DNA from: Collinsella aerofaciens
Lineage (GTDB): Bacteria; Actinomycetota; Coriobacteriia; Coriobacteriales; Coriobacteriaceae
Length of the DNA stretch: 6,302 nucleotides
Assembly (NCBI GenBank): GCA_014846205.1
Contig: RKAY01000016.1
Location: 1-6,302 of the forward strand
Direction of reading: 5' to 3'
Part shown: one piece after another, positions 6,259 to 6,302 of the stretch
Position numbering within the stretch: position 1 is the stretch's first letter
Layout of the letters: each line of letters starts with the position of its first letter
The notes under the pieces: model-generated
Databases searched by the model: none
Seen by the model: the letters and a program-made list of their open reading frames with translations, nothing else
Told to the model about the DNA's origin: nothing
Translations under genes and position numbers: made by a program

Positions 6259-6267
6259 ACCTCCTTT
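6259..6267 (-). promoter_or_regulatory. scpA Shine-Dalgarno
   Basis: A consensus AAAGGAGGT lies 6 bases (counted from GGAGG) before ATG 6253. It fixes the scpA start although the frame stays open upstream to the window edge. Confidence 0.88.
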
Positions 6268-6271
6268 GACG

Positions 6272-6286
6272 GCGCCTTCGCGGCGC
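6272..6286 (-). other. short GC hairpin in the scpA leader
   Basis: On the minus strand GCGCC and GGCGC form a 5-bp all-GC stem around a GCGAA loop, ending 4 bases before the scpA ribosome binding site. No U-run follows, so it is not an intrinsic terminator. It could slightly influence leader structure or be the 3' end of an upstream gene. In GC-rich DNA it may also be chance. Confidence 0.35.
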
Positions 6287-6302
6287 GGTTTGGGTGCATG
6301 TT

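Noticed and set aside
6254..6302. End of an upstream gene (a XerD-like C-terminus was considered because one frame reads NMHPNRA)
   Set aside because: That frame has no stop before scpA and continues well into it, and 49 bases are too few to recognise a family.
1..6302. A novel defence, toxin-antitoxin, CRISPR or mobile system
   Set aside because: Every gene belongs to a known housekeeping family or a conserved core family. There are no direct repeats, integrase genes, attachment sites or composition breaks visible.

Overview
The window is a compact block of seven protein-coding genes, all on the minus strand, in GC-rich DNA with strong Shine-Dalgarno sequences. In transcription order (right to left) they are scpA, scpB, rluB, cmk, plsC, ispH and a radical SAM protein of the DUF512 family. 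The last gene runs off the left edge. No RNA genes, mobile elements, CRISPR arrays or insertion sequences were found. The many long plus-strand open frames are antisense shadows of these genes.

Organism: a GC-rich bacterium using the MEP isoprenoid pathway, most likely an actinobacterium of the class Coriobacteriia (Collinsella-like). This is an inference from gene content. The order scpA-scpB-rluB-cmk is the usual actinobacterial arrangement. The order cmk-plsC-ispH-DUF512 is typical of anaerobic Clostridia. Finding both joined in a high-GC genome fits the anaerobic Coriobacteriia. No taxonomic marker gene is present, so the assignment is moderate.

Layout: 6254-6302 is a short leader with a small GC hairpin and a consensus ribosome binding site. 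5447-6253 (scpA) and 4707-5435 (scpB) encode the two non-SMC subunits of condensin. 3746-4720 (rluB) encodes a large-subunit rRNA pseudouridine synthase whose start lies inside scpB. After a 66-base gap, the largest in the window, 2993-3679 is cmk (CMP kinase). 2261-2989 is plsC (lysophosphatidate acyltransferase), 1359-2258 is ispH (last step of the MEP pathway), and 1-1356 is the DUF512 radical SAM gene.

Spacing is a 14-base overlap, gaps of 2, 2, 3 and 11 bases, and one gap of 66. No terminator is visible, so the set probably forms one transcript with translational coupling. The genes do not form one pathway. They are a growth-linked housekeeping set: chromosome compaction, ribosome maturation, pyrimidine nucleotide supply, phospholipid synthesis and isoprenoid synthesis, plus one conserved protein of unknown function. 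Points for a second look are a Glu-for-Asp change in the PlsC catalytic motif, the mixed-ancestry gene order, the uncharacterised DUF512 protein, and ribosome binding sites built into upstream stop codons. I see no sign of a new defence or mobile system.
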